Shown: positions 34,661-46,306, counted from the stretch's first letter. The stretch: 64,000 bases of DNA from Scalesia atractyloides (GCA_947069175.1 CAMTDV010000022.1:40343027-40407026); one strand, 5' to 3'. Numbers and translations are program-made. Notes: generated by a model not told the origin, from the sequence alone.

Positions 34661-36148
34661 CATTTTTACAAGTCTTGAACAGTAACACCTTTTGTCAAAG
34701 TCCGCGATCTAACCAACCGAGCAACCAGTTTTATTACAACATAAGAAAATAATATAAATAATTAAAAAGATAAAGGGAGAGTTGCCATGGGATCAAACCA
34801 ATTCTGAATCGATTAAGGAACATTTTTCGGCATGAGCTTGGTCAAACGAGTCCGTGCGATAGCTGATATATTTGTCCGTCTAAGCTTATCGTGTCAATCT
34901 TCAACCTTCAACCTTGCGACTTTATCAAGTGAGTATGCGATAACATACGTACGTCCCATATCGAGGCGTACCCCTACGATCAAGGTAAGCACAACGATTC
35001 ATCGTAGCAGGTGAATATATTGAGATCATCCTTTATCTTTTACAATGTCAGACTATTGGTGAATACGTCAGTACATTCGTACAACAGAGTGACCAATAAT
35101 ATGTGACGAGGGTTAGGCAAATACCTTATATTGTGTATTTTACTTTTCAAGCACATGACTGTGCCTAGGTCTGCATATAACCAGATGCAACAGAAGGGCA
35201 GCCCTGATATCCCGGATGACTCATCAGCATAAAGACCCGAAACATCAGACATTGGCTATCTATCAACGCATGATTTAAGACCACGAAATCATGCGCCGAT
35301 GGAATGTTACCCACAAGATACATAGTTTGGTATGTTTATATCACTTAGTATCTTTTAATCACTTTGAGTGTTAAGCCTACCGACATATCACATTAGATCC
35401 TAGTCTTTTCAGCTACGACACCTTACATGTGTCAGTCACGCCCTTTATCACGAATATTCATTTCATTTTCCAAGCGATGCAAAAGGTCTTTTTGGATTTT
35501 TTTGTTTTTCAGATGTTATTGTATTTTTCTCATTTTCTCCCCCTCAAACGATGCATATATACATATATCTCCCTCTTCCCCCCCTAAATTTGTGCATCAC
35601 ACTTCATGCAAAAATTTACCTAATAAAGAAAACGTATGTACAAAGTTTTAAACGAAAGAAAAGGAAAATATTTTTGTTGTTTTTGCTTAACCATTCCATC
35701 ATTAGATTAAAGACTAATCAATTTCACACTAAATCATGAAATTTAAATTTATAGATTTTCGTTGATCTTTTCTTACCTCATCTCCTCCAAAGGAAACATC
35801 GCACTCGTAAAAAAGAATTTGAACTTTTTGCAACAGTGAGATGTTATCCGATGGACCGCTATCAACATTCCAGAGATTGTCAACAGCTCTTCCTTGGTTG
35901 TTGCTGAAAAATAAGGAGATTAGTAAGACTATGGGACCCAGGCCATCGTAGTCATGGTTTTCCCTGAAGCATCAAAATAAGACACTTCCTTTAAACACAA
36001 GTCCCCTTTTGTTTTGAGGATTGGTGATGTTGCTGCTTTTGTTTTGCTTTCCAAATCTTTTTATGCGTTTCTAATTTCTTAGATGCCTTTTGAAAAGCAA
36101 TTGGCTTTTTAACCATGTTATTTTTTAAGACTTTTTTAGGTTTCAAAC
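34661..36148 (-). pseudogene. Copia-like copy 2: gag C-terminus and 3' noncoding block (duplicate of 16900-18150)
   Basis: From 34880 on this matches 16900-18150 in order, with small indels and a shorter TA run. On the minus strand 36140-36040 reads KVLKNNMVKKPIAFQKASKK, which is gag linker. The DSGCS-type protease piece is here reduced: NVDSG at about 35870-35855 is followed by a shift. The right edge at 36148 is an abrupt switch to a gypsy pol fragment on the other strand. 34661-34880 is unique and unrecognised. Confidence 0.6.
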
Positions 36149-36673
36149 AAAGTTAATAAAATACGCGATAACCTTTTGAAAGCTAGAAGACGTCTAAAGA
36201 GTTATGCGGATCAGTGATGCAAGCCCTTGGAATTCCAAATTGGTGATCACGTCCTTCTCAAGGTATCCCCTTGGAAAGTTGTGATTAGATTTGGAAAGAA
36301 AGGAAAACTTGCACCTCGATATGTGGGACCATTTAAGATCATTGAGAGGATCGGAAAGGTGGCCTACAAACTTGAGCTACCTCATGAGCTTAGGAATGTT
36401 CATCCAACTTTCCACGTGTCCAATTTGAAAAAGTGTTTGGCTGATGAAAACCTCCACACCCCTCTTGATGAAATTCGCATTGATAACACAACGAACTTTG
36501 TCGAGAAACCAGTGGAAATATTGGACTGCGAAGTCAAGAAACTCAAACACACACGTATACAGATAGTTAAAGTTCGCTGGGAATCCAAACATGGCCCAGA
36601 ATTTACTTTGGAACGAGAGGATCAGATGAAAGCGAAATATCCACATCTGTTTCACAAAGTTTCCTCTAATTAA
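36149..36673 (+). pseudogene. Element C family: integrase C-terminal fragment and chromodomain-like tail
   Basis: The frame begins inside the integrase. The stretch from 36149 corresponds to 53792 onward in element C. Frame 36227-36673 reads EFQIGDHVLLKVSPWKV, GPFKIIERIGKVAYKLELP, HPTFHVSNLKKCLADEN and VKVRWESKHGPEFTLERED. It ends in a normal stop shortly before a PPT (CCAAAAGTAGGGGA, 36691-36704) and LTR start. It is thus the 3' end of an element C-like copy whose remaining part was deleted. Confidence 0.85.
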
Positions 36674-36707
36674 ATTTCGGGACGAGATTTCCAAAAGTAG
36701 GGGAGAC

Positions 36708-36946
36708 TGTGACATTTGTGCCTTTTCAATCATTACACAATTAAAAACAATTTCGTATTCAATGAAACGCTGTGTTTTATTTCCAAATATTTTTATATTC
36801 AATAAAATCTTGTATTTTATTGATGAGAATGCAAAAATGTCAATCGTTGCACAATTTCAATCATTTTCGTGTTCGTTAAACCGTTTTATGCATTTTTGCG
36901 AAACGCGTAACAGTACAACCGAACGAACCGACATCCATGACATTTT
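36708..36946 (+). mobile_element. Element C LTR, left part (before the element E insertion)
   Basis: It starts TGTGACATTTGTG after PPT and matches 54351-54590, including ACAGTACAACCGAAC. It stops at 36946 with ATTTT, where element E is inserted. The LTR continues after the repeated ATTTT at 47792-47796. It serves as 3' LTR of the left fragment and 5' LTR of the right internal region. Confidence 0.9.
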
Positions 36947-37132
36947 TGTAACATTTGTAAAAAACGGGTTTTCAAAACCCGCTCCGTTTTGTAATCGAAT
37001 ATCAAGTTATAAAAGTCACGTTTAATATTTATGATTATTTTGATTTAAAACGATACATAATTAATAAATAAACTAAACTATAAAAATTATATTTGATAAA
37101 AAGTTAAAACAAAATAAATTAAAAAATATGTT

Positions 37133-37211
37133 GCTGCCGGGACTGGAACCCGGGTCAGCTAAGAACAACTCCAACGATTTAACACACACTCACATCACCA
37201 CTCCGCCACTT
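37133..37211 (-). other. tRNA-like module 1 (antisense), 5' LTR of E
   Basis: The minus strand reads AAGTGGCGGAGTGGTGATG then CCGGGTTCCAGTCCCGG. The B box has one change (C for G); the 3' LTR copy keeps it canonical. AAAAAA at 37121-37126 gives T6 on the minus strand shortly after the module, a Pol III-type stop. Confidence 0.72.
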
Positions 37212-38037
37212 TGTGTTTTCTTTATCTCTAGGAAACAAATGAGATTTATACACAACAACCGTTGCGCCAACTGAAAAACGGAAGTCGGTAAATCAATCGT
37301 CAATACGCTTGTTTACTCGCACATTCAGTTTATAACCGATGCACCGACGATTTTTAATCAAGTCGGAATTGATTAAACATAAAGTCTCATCATTATCGTT
37401 TTTATAACCGAAAATTCATCAAGCTCCAGATTACTTCAACTTCAGACACTCTCGCGACTCAGAAATATCATACAAACATCCCATTTCACTTTCGTCACAT
37501 TTTCAGACCGTCAGAACGTTTAAATCAACTCGCCGGAATTTTCTGCAAAAGTCGCCGGAAAACCGTATTCATCCTCAAACGGTAAATCTTTCAATATCAT
37601 TGTAGTTCAACAATTGTTAGACTATTTCTAACTTAAACTCTCAATAGAAATCGAATTCAGGCGCTGTATTCAACTAATTCCAAATTCGCCGGAACTTTCC
37701 TGAAAGTCTTTATTTCCGTCTGTGAAACGGTAAGACCTTCAATCCCGCTGTTAACGTTTGATTATCACTTCAATTCCACGATTGACAATCAAACAGTTAA
37801 TTGTCTTGTTAGTTGAAGAGCATAAAAACAGGGACCGACACATTGCCGGAAATCTGAAATAAACCGTTCATCGGTATGTTCACCTCTAATTACCATCTCT
37901 GTAATTTCATTATAGCCTTAGGAATATTTGTCAATCGTAAAAACAAGAAACGGATCATTGATTCAGTCAACAGAAATTTGAACGAAGAAGACGAAGTTAA
38001 TTAAGTTATAAGTATATTTAAAACCAGTAAAATGAAC

Positions 38038-38118
38038 GGCTTAGACCACAGTCCAGCGGTGGACTGTGTGCAAAACAAATACGCATGTCCCGAGTTCGAT
38101 CCCTGCTACACGCACTCC
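38038..38118 (+). other. tRNA-like module 2, 5' LTR of E
   Basis: ACAGTCCAGCGGTGGACTG sits at the A-box position and resembles the GTCCAGCGGT start of plant Glu tRNA genes. CGAGTTCGATCCC is a close B box. The acceptor stem does not pair. Confidence 0.7.
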
Positions 38119-38204
38119 TTATGTAATAAAATGCCTTTTTGTTTAAAACTAAACCGGGTTAACTCTGTTAGTTGATAAGTATAATAAAAACCAGATAATA
38201 ACCA

Positions 38205-38284
38205 GGTTAGACACACAGTCCAGCGGTGGACTGTGTGCAACACTAAGTACATGTCGCGAGTTCGAAACCCGTCACTGGCACCGG
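38205..38284 (+). other. tRNA-like module 3, 5' LTR of E
   Basis: GGTTAGACACACAGTCCAGC GGTGG, then GCGAGTTCGAAACCC. It is a near copy of module 2, 166 bases further on. Confidence 0.7.
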
Positions 38285-38373
38285 TTCATTGAGTTAAAAT
38301 GTTTTTGATATTAAAAGAATATTGGTTAAACTGAATAAGTATATAAAATATAATTAAAAACAAGATTATTTCG

Positions 38374-38450
38374 GGTTAGACACGTAGCTCAGTTGGTAGA
38401 GCTGCGTGCACGCGTACGGGAGGTCTCGGGTTCGAGCCTCACCCGGCGCA
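38374..38450 (+). other. tRNA-like module 4, 5' LTR of E
   Basis: GACACGTAGCTCAGTTGGTA then GAGC: a perfect D-arm and canonical A box. CGGGTTCGAGCC is a canonical B box. It is 169 bases from module 3. It resembles Thr/Lys tRNA genes outside the anticodon arm. Confidence 0.76.
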
Positions 38451-39606
38451 AACTATGTCATTGACCGAACCGGTCAACAAGTCAACAGGTCAACGGTCAA
38501 CGGTCAACGGTCAACGCAAAATAAACAATTTTTTTATATTTTTATTTATTTAATTTAATTTAAAAATCAATTAAAAATACTTAAAAATAACATTTTTAAA
38601 GATAGAAAATAGCCTTAAACTCACAAAAATATATCTAAAAATTTCATTAAAATCCTTAATAAAATCCCTCATTTAATATATTTTTCCGTCATTATTTAGG
38701 TTAGTATTTCTCGTTGTTCTACTCATCCAATTCGTGCGCATCTCACCATCTCCCATCCAACGCACCCAATGTGAGTGAATCTTTACAAATTCCCCGTTTA
38801 ATCACATTTTGGGGTGTATCATGTGTCTTGTTATATATATTATAATTAAACCATTGTGCATACATCATATCATGAACATGTGTATTCAGTTTGTTTCTGT
38901 TGTGTAGTTATTATTGGATGCAATTTATTATTTTTCAGTACATGCAATTTCATAGGCCGCCGCTCCCCATTACATTATGAGCGTTGAGCATGTTCCCCAT
39001 TTCATTATGAGGTTGAACCTGGCGTGCCCACATACGATCGGCTCCGTTTGATTGAGCCTTGATCGCACAGACATTTTCATTTTCAGTACATGCAATACGA
39101 TCGGCTCCGTTTGATTGAGCCTTGATCGCACAGTTCATTTATGTTATTTATCGTATGTTGTTGGTATGTTAATGTATGCTATCATATGTTATTGTATGTT
39201 ATAGTTGTGATTGCTATTTGCCACTGCTTGATTATTTACATTTGCTCATTTATGATTATGCACAATTTTTCATTGATAAACTAACGAGTAATTCATTAAT
39301 AAATGTTTATCTAATAAGGTTCACTCGCCAACTTATGTTGACCCAAAAACCCCCCATTTTTACATGATACAGGTGAACCGGCAGCAGCTAGGAACACATA
39401 GGATGGGACTAGAAGAATAAAATGATTTAGAGTTGGGATTGTTTTGTTTGGTTTATTTTTCTGGGATTGTATGAACATGTTTGGATATTTGGGAATGTAA
39501 CTTTGACTTAAATAAATATGAAACATATTAGTAAATGTCATGAGCTTTGGTGATAACCCAATTATGCCCCGACTCTTATTCCGCTGCGGGTCGGGGTGTG
39601 ACAGAT

Positions 39607-39618
39607 TGGTATCAGAGC
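39607..39618 (+). other. Primer-binding site of element E
   Basis: TGGTATCAGAGC, exact complement of the initiator Met tRNA 3' end, three bases after the LTR end. Confidence 0.92.
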
Positions 39619-40411
39619 CATGACTATAGGGATATAGGATAGGTTATTAGACCCTTAGAGCCTATACTATAGTTGATTAGAAACTTATAAAATTTTTGTG
39701 TGTTACATGCCAAATTTCATGATGTTTATATGTTTTATGTTAATGTTACATTCAATATTATGCAAGCATGTTCATAAGTATGTATTATCATATAATGCCT
39801 ATCATGAATCATATACTCATAACATATCACATCCATGAAAGAACACACCACATTATGATTGCTTTTACAATGATTTTGTGTTTTCAAATCTCATCAAAGT
39901 GAGTTCACATGACGGGCATGTAGTAACTAGAAGGGTACCAGTACCGGTAGTCGGAACGTCCTGTCTAGGCTGGCATTCGTATAAATCCAAAATAAAGGAC
40001 CAGTTTGCCTACCTGGGGACTAACAATGAGAGTACGAAGTACCTATTAGGCCAAAGCATGCTATACCAAACGTCGTGTGAGCTAACCCCACTTTGAGTTG
40101 TCATTGTGTCTACACCTGGACACGTTCCAACCAAACATCTCATGAACATATTTTGTGGTTTGCATTCGGGTGATGCGAGTGTTAAATTGCCAATACTAAT
40201 GTGAATCCTACCAAGCCAATAGCCATGGGGGCCCACATGACTATATAGGTGAAGGTATGGGAGACATTTGAGGCCCAACATGAGCAAACCCAAGACATCC
40301 TATGGATGTAGTTGCATTATTGATATTTATGTTATTTTCATTCTCTTAAAGACACATGACACCTAAAAAGACACCATAAACTCACAATCTTCCCATTGTA
40401 TGATCCTGTAG
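39619..40411 (+). other. Element E: 5' leader
   Basis: Noncoding leader between PBS and the gag ATG, matching the B leader (26518-27335). The inner block CGGTAGTCGGAACGTCCTGT is kept in three copies (B, E and 15165). RNA packaging signals would be expected here. Confidence 0.75.
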
Positions 40412-41570
40412 ATGTCGTCTAGACAGCAACGAAGGGGTAAAAGATCAGGAAGGTCTCAGGAACGTTTGGCCACACAGATCGCGAAACAAATGGCCACGAT
40501 ACTGCCTGACATTGTGGTCCAAGTGCAACAAGCCCTCACTACAAATCCTACTAACCCTCCCCAACAACATGACCAGAACATCGACAACCCTCCTACCAGC
40601 AAGTGTTCATACAAACATTTCAAGTCTTGTGATCCTCCTAAATTTGAAGGGACCGAGGGTGTCACTGCTCTCCTACATTGGTTCGAGGAGATGGAAAACA
40701 CCTTTCTAAACTGCGATTGTCCTGAGGATCGCAAGGTTCGATACGCTACCGGGAGACTATTTGGGGTAGCTCTCACTTGGTGGAATACTGAGAAAGGGAA
40801 GAGGGGAACTGAAGATGCAATGGCCTTAACTTGGGAGGAGTTAAGGGAAATCATGACTAGGCGTTTCTGTCCTAGGAGTGAAATTAAAAAGTTGGAGGAT
40901 GAATTTCATGCTCTAAAGCAGAAGGAGGGAGACCATACGACTTATAACAAGAGGTTCTTGGAGTTGAACCAAATGGTTCCAAATTTATTCACCCCAACCT
41001 ATCGTCTGATCGCGCATTATATTCGAGGACTTCCCTCGAAAATTCAAGATTCAGTACTTAGCATCTCACCAGTAACACTTGAAGCTGCTATGGAGCTAGC
41101 AACTGAACTGACCGAGAACCGAATTCGCAACGGGAAGTTCAAAGAAGAGAAAAAGAAAGCCCCTGTTGAGGGTCAAACTTCAAACCATCCCATCTCTTCC
41201 TCTAAGTTTGCTAACAAGAGGAAGCGCAACACCAGAAATTTTGCAGTTACTCAAACCAACTCCCCTATTCCTGCTGCACCCATTACTCAAGTCACTCCTT
41301 CACCCGCACCATACAGAAGACCTTACACTGGCCCGTTACCAAAATGTAATCGTTGCCAATATCACCATTCCCCTGATCATCCTTGCCAATATTGCACCGG
41401 CTGCGGTCGCGCAGGTCATACTGTTCAAACCTTCCGCATGCCTCAACGAACGAACCGCCACCAACCTTTAACCCAAACCCACCAACAAATAATGGGCCAA
41501 GCCCAACAACCCCTACCATTACCCCCCCACCCAACATTTAGCCCAAACATATTACCAGCCCAATTATCCT
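40412..41570 (+). pseudogene. Element E: gag
   Basis: ATG at 40412 opens MSSRQQRRGKRSGRSQERLA. A capsid core follows (FEGTEGVTALLHWFEEMENT, WWNTEKGKRG, RGLPSKIQDSVL), then a basic Ser-rich linker and knuckles: CNRCQYHHSPDHPC is irregular, CTGCGRAGHTVQTF has lost its last Cys. A frameshift in the C run at about 41522 throws the frame, so the last gag knuckle CYNCGDPSHFRNTC (from 41591) is read in the next phase. Start choice agrees with element B. Confidence 0.9.
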
Positions 41571-42209
41571 ATGGATCAACCAATGCGGGCTTGCTACAAT
41601 TGCGGTGACCCGAGCCATTTCAGAAACACTTGTCCAAGGTTGGTAAACATTATTCATGCTCAGGCCCAAGCCAACCCGGTGAATCAAGCGAACCAAGCTC
41701 CTCCACCTGCAAGAGGAAGAGATTTCAATATTAACGCGAATCAGGCTAGAGCTGACGGCAATGTGGTTAACGGTACGTTCCTTATAAATGGTAGATATGC
41801 ATCTATGTTATTTGATACTGGTGCGGATAGAAGTTTTGTGTCTTTCGAATTTGAACCTATCTTAAACAAAAATCGGGATAAGCTCACGGAATCCATAACG
41901 GTAGAAGTTGCGGACGGGAAACCAGTTTCATTAAACTCTATTATACGCAACTGTACACTCACCTTAAATGACCACGATTTCTCAGTCGACCTTATTCCTA
42001 TGAAGCTGGGAAGTTTTGATATCATAATCGGCATGGATTGGCTCAGTCAACATCAGGCAGAAGTTGTATGTCGTGAAAAATTTATTTGTATTCCTCTTTC
42101 AAACGGTCAGACTCTTCGAATCATTGGAGAAACCTCGTCAAAAGGGCTCAGCTTAATGGCTTGTCTTCAAGCTCAAAAATATCTTCGCAAGAATTATGTC
42201 GCATTTTAG
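41571..42209 (+). pseudogene. Element E: last gag knuckle and protease
   Basis: In phase 3 this reads the CYNCGDPSHFRNTC knuckle, a spacer, then protease with FDTGADRSFV (intact D-T-G-A active site) and IIIGMDWLSQHQAEV. It ends at a TAG created by a one-base deletion in the VAFLAH region (42205-42209). The next frame resumes at once with AHIIKKG. The catalytic triplet is intact, unlike in elements A and B. Confidence 0.9.
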
Positions 42210-43600
42210 CTCATATCATCAAAAAGGGAACCATGGAGAAGAAACTTGAAGACATTCCTGTAGTAAAAGACTTCCCACAAGTTTTTCCTGGCGACATTTC
42301 AGGACTTCCTCCGGTTAGAGACGTCGAATTCCGTATTGATCTTATACCTGGTGCTACACCAGTTGCAAAGTCTCCTTATAGGTTAGCCCCCTCTGAAATG
42401 CAAGAGCTAGCTAGTCAATTACAAGAGTTGACTGATAAGGGATTCATACATCCCAGCTCGTCGCCTTGGGGTGCACCTGTTCTGTTCGTAAAGAAGAAAG
42501 ATGGATCGTTTCGTATGTACATCGACTACAGAGAGCTCAACAAATTAACAATCAAGAATCGCTACCCTTTACCTCGCATTGATGATCTTCTTGACCAACT
42601 TCAAGGTGCAAATTGCTTTTCAAAAATCAACCTTCGATCTGGCTATCATAAACTTAGAGTGCATGAAGAAGACGTCCCTAAGACTGCTTTTCGAACTCGT
42701 TATGGCCACTATGAATTCATGGTTATGCCATTTGGTTTAACCAACGCACCAGCTGTCTTCATGGACCTAATGAACAGAGTCTGCAAACCTTATCTTGATC
42801 GATTTGTTATAGTCTACATCGACGATATTCTTATTTATTCAAAATCTAAATCTGATCATGAGCGTCATCTTCGACTCATCCTTGCACTTCTAGAAAAGGA
42901 AAAGCTTTATGTAAAATTCTCCAAATGTGAATTCTAGTTAAAAGAGGTGCAATTCCTCGGGCATGTAGTCAATGACAAGGGAATACATGTCGACCCTTCA
43001 AAGATCAAAGCGGTTCAAGAATGGCAAGCTCCACGTACACCAACTGAAGTAAGATCTTTCCTTGGTCTAGCTGGTTATTATCGTCGGTTCATTTCAAACT
43101 TCTCTCGCATTGCTGTACCACTCACGGCTTTAACTCATAAGGGAAAACCTTTCATATGGGGACCCAAGCAAGAAGAAGCCTTTCAAACTCTTAAACAAAA
43201 ACTTTGTGATGCACCAATCCTCACTCTTCCGGAAGGTTGTGATGATTTTGTAGTCTATTGCGACGCGTCAGGGCAAGGATTAGGTTGCGTTCTAATGCAA
43301 AGAGGAAAAGTCATAGCTTATGCTTCGAGACAACTCAAGACACATGAAAAGAACTACACCACTCATGACCTAGAACTTGGAGCCGTTTTGTTCGCTCTTA
43401 AGATATGGATACATTATCTCTATGGTACTAAGTGTGAAATATACACTGACCACAAGAGTCTTCAACATATCTTCAATAAAAAAGAGTTAAACATGAGGCA
43501 ACGAAGATGGGTCGAACTTCTAAATGATTACGACTGTGAAATTAGATACCACCCTGGTAAAGCAAATGTGGTGGCTGATGCACTTAGTCGAAAAGGTTAT
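42210..43600 (+). pseudogene. Element E: reverse transcriptase and RNase H
   Basis: The frame has VEFRIDLIPGATPVAKSPY, IDYRELNKLTIKNRYPLPR, the active-site YIDDILIYSKS (Phe to Tyr before IDD relative to B), then a TAG stop at 42935-42937 where the relatives have a Trp codon. The same phase continues with VQFLGHVVNDKGIHVDPSKI, AGYYRRFISNFSRI, VYCDASGQGLG, YTDHKSLQHIF and NVVADALSRKG. All RT and RNase H motifs are present; only one stop separates them. Confidence 0.93.
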
Positions 43601-45085
43601 GCGAACTCCATTTATCTTCTATGTTCGCAAATTATAACTGACATTAAAGATCAAATTCGAGAAGCCCAACACGTTTCAATAACAGAAGAAGATGTACGAA
43701 AGGAGATGTCCTGTGGAGCTGAGCTAAAAATTGAAACTAAATCTGACGGTATTCTGTACTACCTAGATCGTATCTGGATTCCTAAACACAACAATCTTCG
43801 TGAAATTCTTATGAATGAAGCTCACAAAACGCGATATTCTATACACCCAGGAGCCGATAAGATGTATCAAGACCTACGATACACCTATTGGTGGCCTGGA
43901 ATGAAGAAGGATATTGCCGTTTTTGTTTCCAAGTGCCTTACATGTTCCAAGGTGAAGGCTGAACACCAAAGACCCTCAGGACTTCTGGTCCAATCGGAAA
44001 TACCTGTATGGAAGTGGGAAAATATAACCATGGATTTCATTACCGGGTTACCTCGCACTTCTGGTGGGTACGACACTATATGGGTAATTATAGAGCGACT
44101 TACAAAATCAGCTCACTTTATTCCTATCCGCGAAGATTTCAAGAACGAAAAGCTTGCTCGTATTTATATCAACGAAATCGTAAGCCGACATGGGGTACCG
44201 TTAAGCATTATTTCTGATCGTGATGGTCGTTTCACTTCACGAACATGGCAAGCAGTACAATCCGCTATGGGCACGCGATTAGATCTCAGTACCTCCTATC
44301 ATCCTCAAACTGATGGACAGTCTGAGCGCACCATTCAAACTCTTGAAGATATGCTTCGAGCATGTGTCATAGACTTCAAGGGAAATTGGGACGCCCACCT
44401 ACCATTAGTTGAATTTTTGTACAACAACAGCTATCATTAAAGCATCGGCATGGCACCTTTTGAAGCCTTATATGGTCGTAAGTGCCGATCTCCTGTATGT
44501 TGGCACGAAATTGGGGAAGCTCAAATTACTGGTCCAGAATTGATCCAAGAAACCACAGACAAGATCCATCAAATTCGAAACAATCTTCTAGTAGCTCAAA
44601 GTCGTCAAAAGAGTTATGCAGATAAACGACGGAAGCCCTTAGAGTTTAACATTGGTGATCATGTCCTACTAAAAGTATCACCGTGGAAGGGAGTAGTTCG
44701 TTTTGGTCAAAAGGGCAAGCTAGCACCACGTTACGTAGGACCTTTCAAGATACTCGAAAGAGTAGGTCCTGTAGCATACAAGCTTGATCTACCAGAAGAA
44801 CTCAACAGGATTCATCCCACATTCCACGTGTCGAACTTGAAGAAGTGCCTCGCTGATGAGAACCTCCACATTCCGCTGGAAGATATTCAGATTGATGAAT
44901 CTATGCATTTTATTGAAAGACCTGTAGAGATCATGGACTTCGGAGAGAAACGTCTACGACGAAGTCGCATTCCAATTGTTAGGGTACGCTGGGAGTCGAA
45001 ACGGGGACCTGAGTTTACTTGGGAACGTGAAGACTCAATGCGCGAAAAATACCCGCATCTTTTTCCTACTACTTCAACTACTTAA
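43601..45085 (+). pseudogene. Element E: integrase with chromodomain-like tail
   Basis: Zinc-binding H-H-C-C (HKTRYSIHPGADK, CLTCSKVKAEH), catalytic TMDFITGLP, ISDRDGRFTS and TDGQSERTIQ. A TAA stop at 44438-44440 replaces a Ser codon in the YHSSIGMAPFEA region, after which the same phase runs to the end: GRKCRSPVCW, GPFKILERVGPVAYKL, VRVRWESKRGPEFTWERE. The tail is the chromodomain-like module of plant chromoviruses. It ends 20 bases before the PPT. Confidence 0.93.
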
Positions 45086-45104
45086 ATTTCGGGACGGAAT
45101 TCCT

Positions 45105-45115
45105 AAAAGTAGGGG
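45105..45115 (+). other. Polypurine tract of element E
   Basis: AAAAGTAGGGG, four bases before the 3' LTR start TGTAACATTTG. Element B has the same tract. Confidence 0.88.
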
Positions 45116-45303
45116 ATACTGTAACATTTGTAAAAAACGGGTTTTCAAAACCCGCTCCGTTTTGTAATCGAATATCAAGTTATAAAAGTCACGTTGAATA
45201 TTTATGATTATTTTGATTTAAAATGATACATAATTAATAAATAAACTAAACTATAAAAATTATATTTGATAAAAAGTTAAAACAAAATAAATAAAAAAAA
45301 TAT

Positions 45304-45383
45304 GTTGCTGCCGGGACTCGAACCCGGGTCAGCTAAGAACAACTCCAACGATTTAACACACACTCACATCACCACTCCGCCAC
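45304..45383 (-). other. tRNA-like module 1 (antisense), 3' LTR of E
   Basis: The minus strand has GTGGCGGAGTGGTGATG and a perfect T-arm CCGGGTTCGAGTCCCGG. T-runs follow within ten bases. Confidence 0.75.
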
Positions 45384-46225
45384 TTTGTGTTTTCTGTTAT
45401 CTCTAGGAAACAAATGAGATTTATACACAAACCCGGTTAAACCGGTTGCGCCAACTGAAAAACGGAAGTCGGTAAATCAATCGTCAATATGCTTGTTTAC
45501 TCGCACATTCAGTTTATAACCGATGCACCGACGATTTTTAATCAAGTCGGAATTGATTAAACAGAAAGTCTCATCATTATCGGTTTTTATAACCGAAAAT
45601 TCATCAACTCCAGATTACTTCAACTTCAGACTACTCTCGCGACTCAGAAATATCATACAAACATCCCATTTCACTTTCGTCACATTTTCAGACCGTCAGA
45701 ACGTTTAAATAACTCGCCGGAATTTTCTGCAAAAGTCGCCGGAAAACCGTATTCATCCTCAAACGGTAAATCTTTCAATATCATTGTAGTTCAACAATTG
45801 TTAGACTATTTCTAACTTAAATCTCTCAATAGAAATCGAATTCAGGCGCTGTATTCAACTAATTCCAGTTCGCCGGAACTTTCCTGAAAGTCTTTATTTC
45901 CGTCTGTGAAACGGTAAGGACCTTCAATCCCGCTGTTAACGTTTGATTATCACTTCAATTCCACGATTGACAAATCAAAACAGTTAATTGTCTTGTTCAG
46001 TTGAAGAGCATAAAAACAGGGACCGACACATTGCCGGAAATCTGAAATAAACCGTTCATCGGTATGTTCACCTCTAATTACCATCTCTGTAATTTCATTA
46101 TAGCCTTAGGAATATTTGTCAATCGTAAAAACAAGAAACGGATCATTGATTCAGTCAACAGAAATTTGAACGAAGAAGACGAAGTTAATTAAGTTATAAG
46201 TATATTTAAAACCAGTAAAATGAAC

Positions 46226-46306
46226 GGGTTAGACACCACAGTCCAGCGGTGGACTGTGTGCAAAACAAATACGCATGTCCCGAGTTCGATCCCTGCTACA
46301 CGCACT
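46226..46306 (+). other. tRNA-like module 2, 3' LTR of E
   Basis: GGGTTAGACACCACAGTCCA GCGGTGG and CGAGTTCGATCCC, as in the 5' LTR. This copy keeps GGGTTAGACACC at its start, which is altered in the 5' LTR. Confidence 0.7.

Larger units (their letters stand above)
36947..39603 (+). mobile_element. 5' LTR of element E
   Basis: TGTAACATTTG..GGTGTGACA, about 2657 bp, nearly identical to the 3' LTR. It holds an antisense tRNA-like module at 37133, three sense modules at 38038-38450, CAACGGT microrepeats (38461-38517), and a duplicated CGATCGGCTCCGTTTGATTG phrase at about 39045 and 39096. No credible ORF. Confidence 0.93.

Noticed and set aside
39878..40293. Short frames in the leader of element E
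   Set aside because: The same leader in element B has these frames broken, so no coding conservation.
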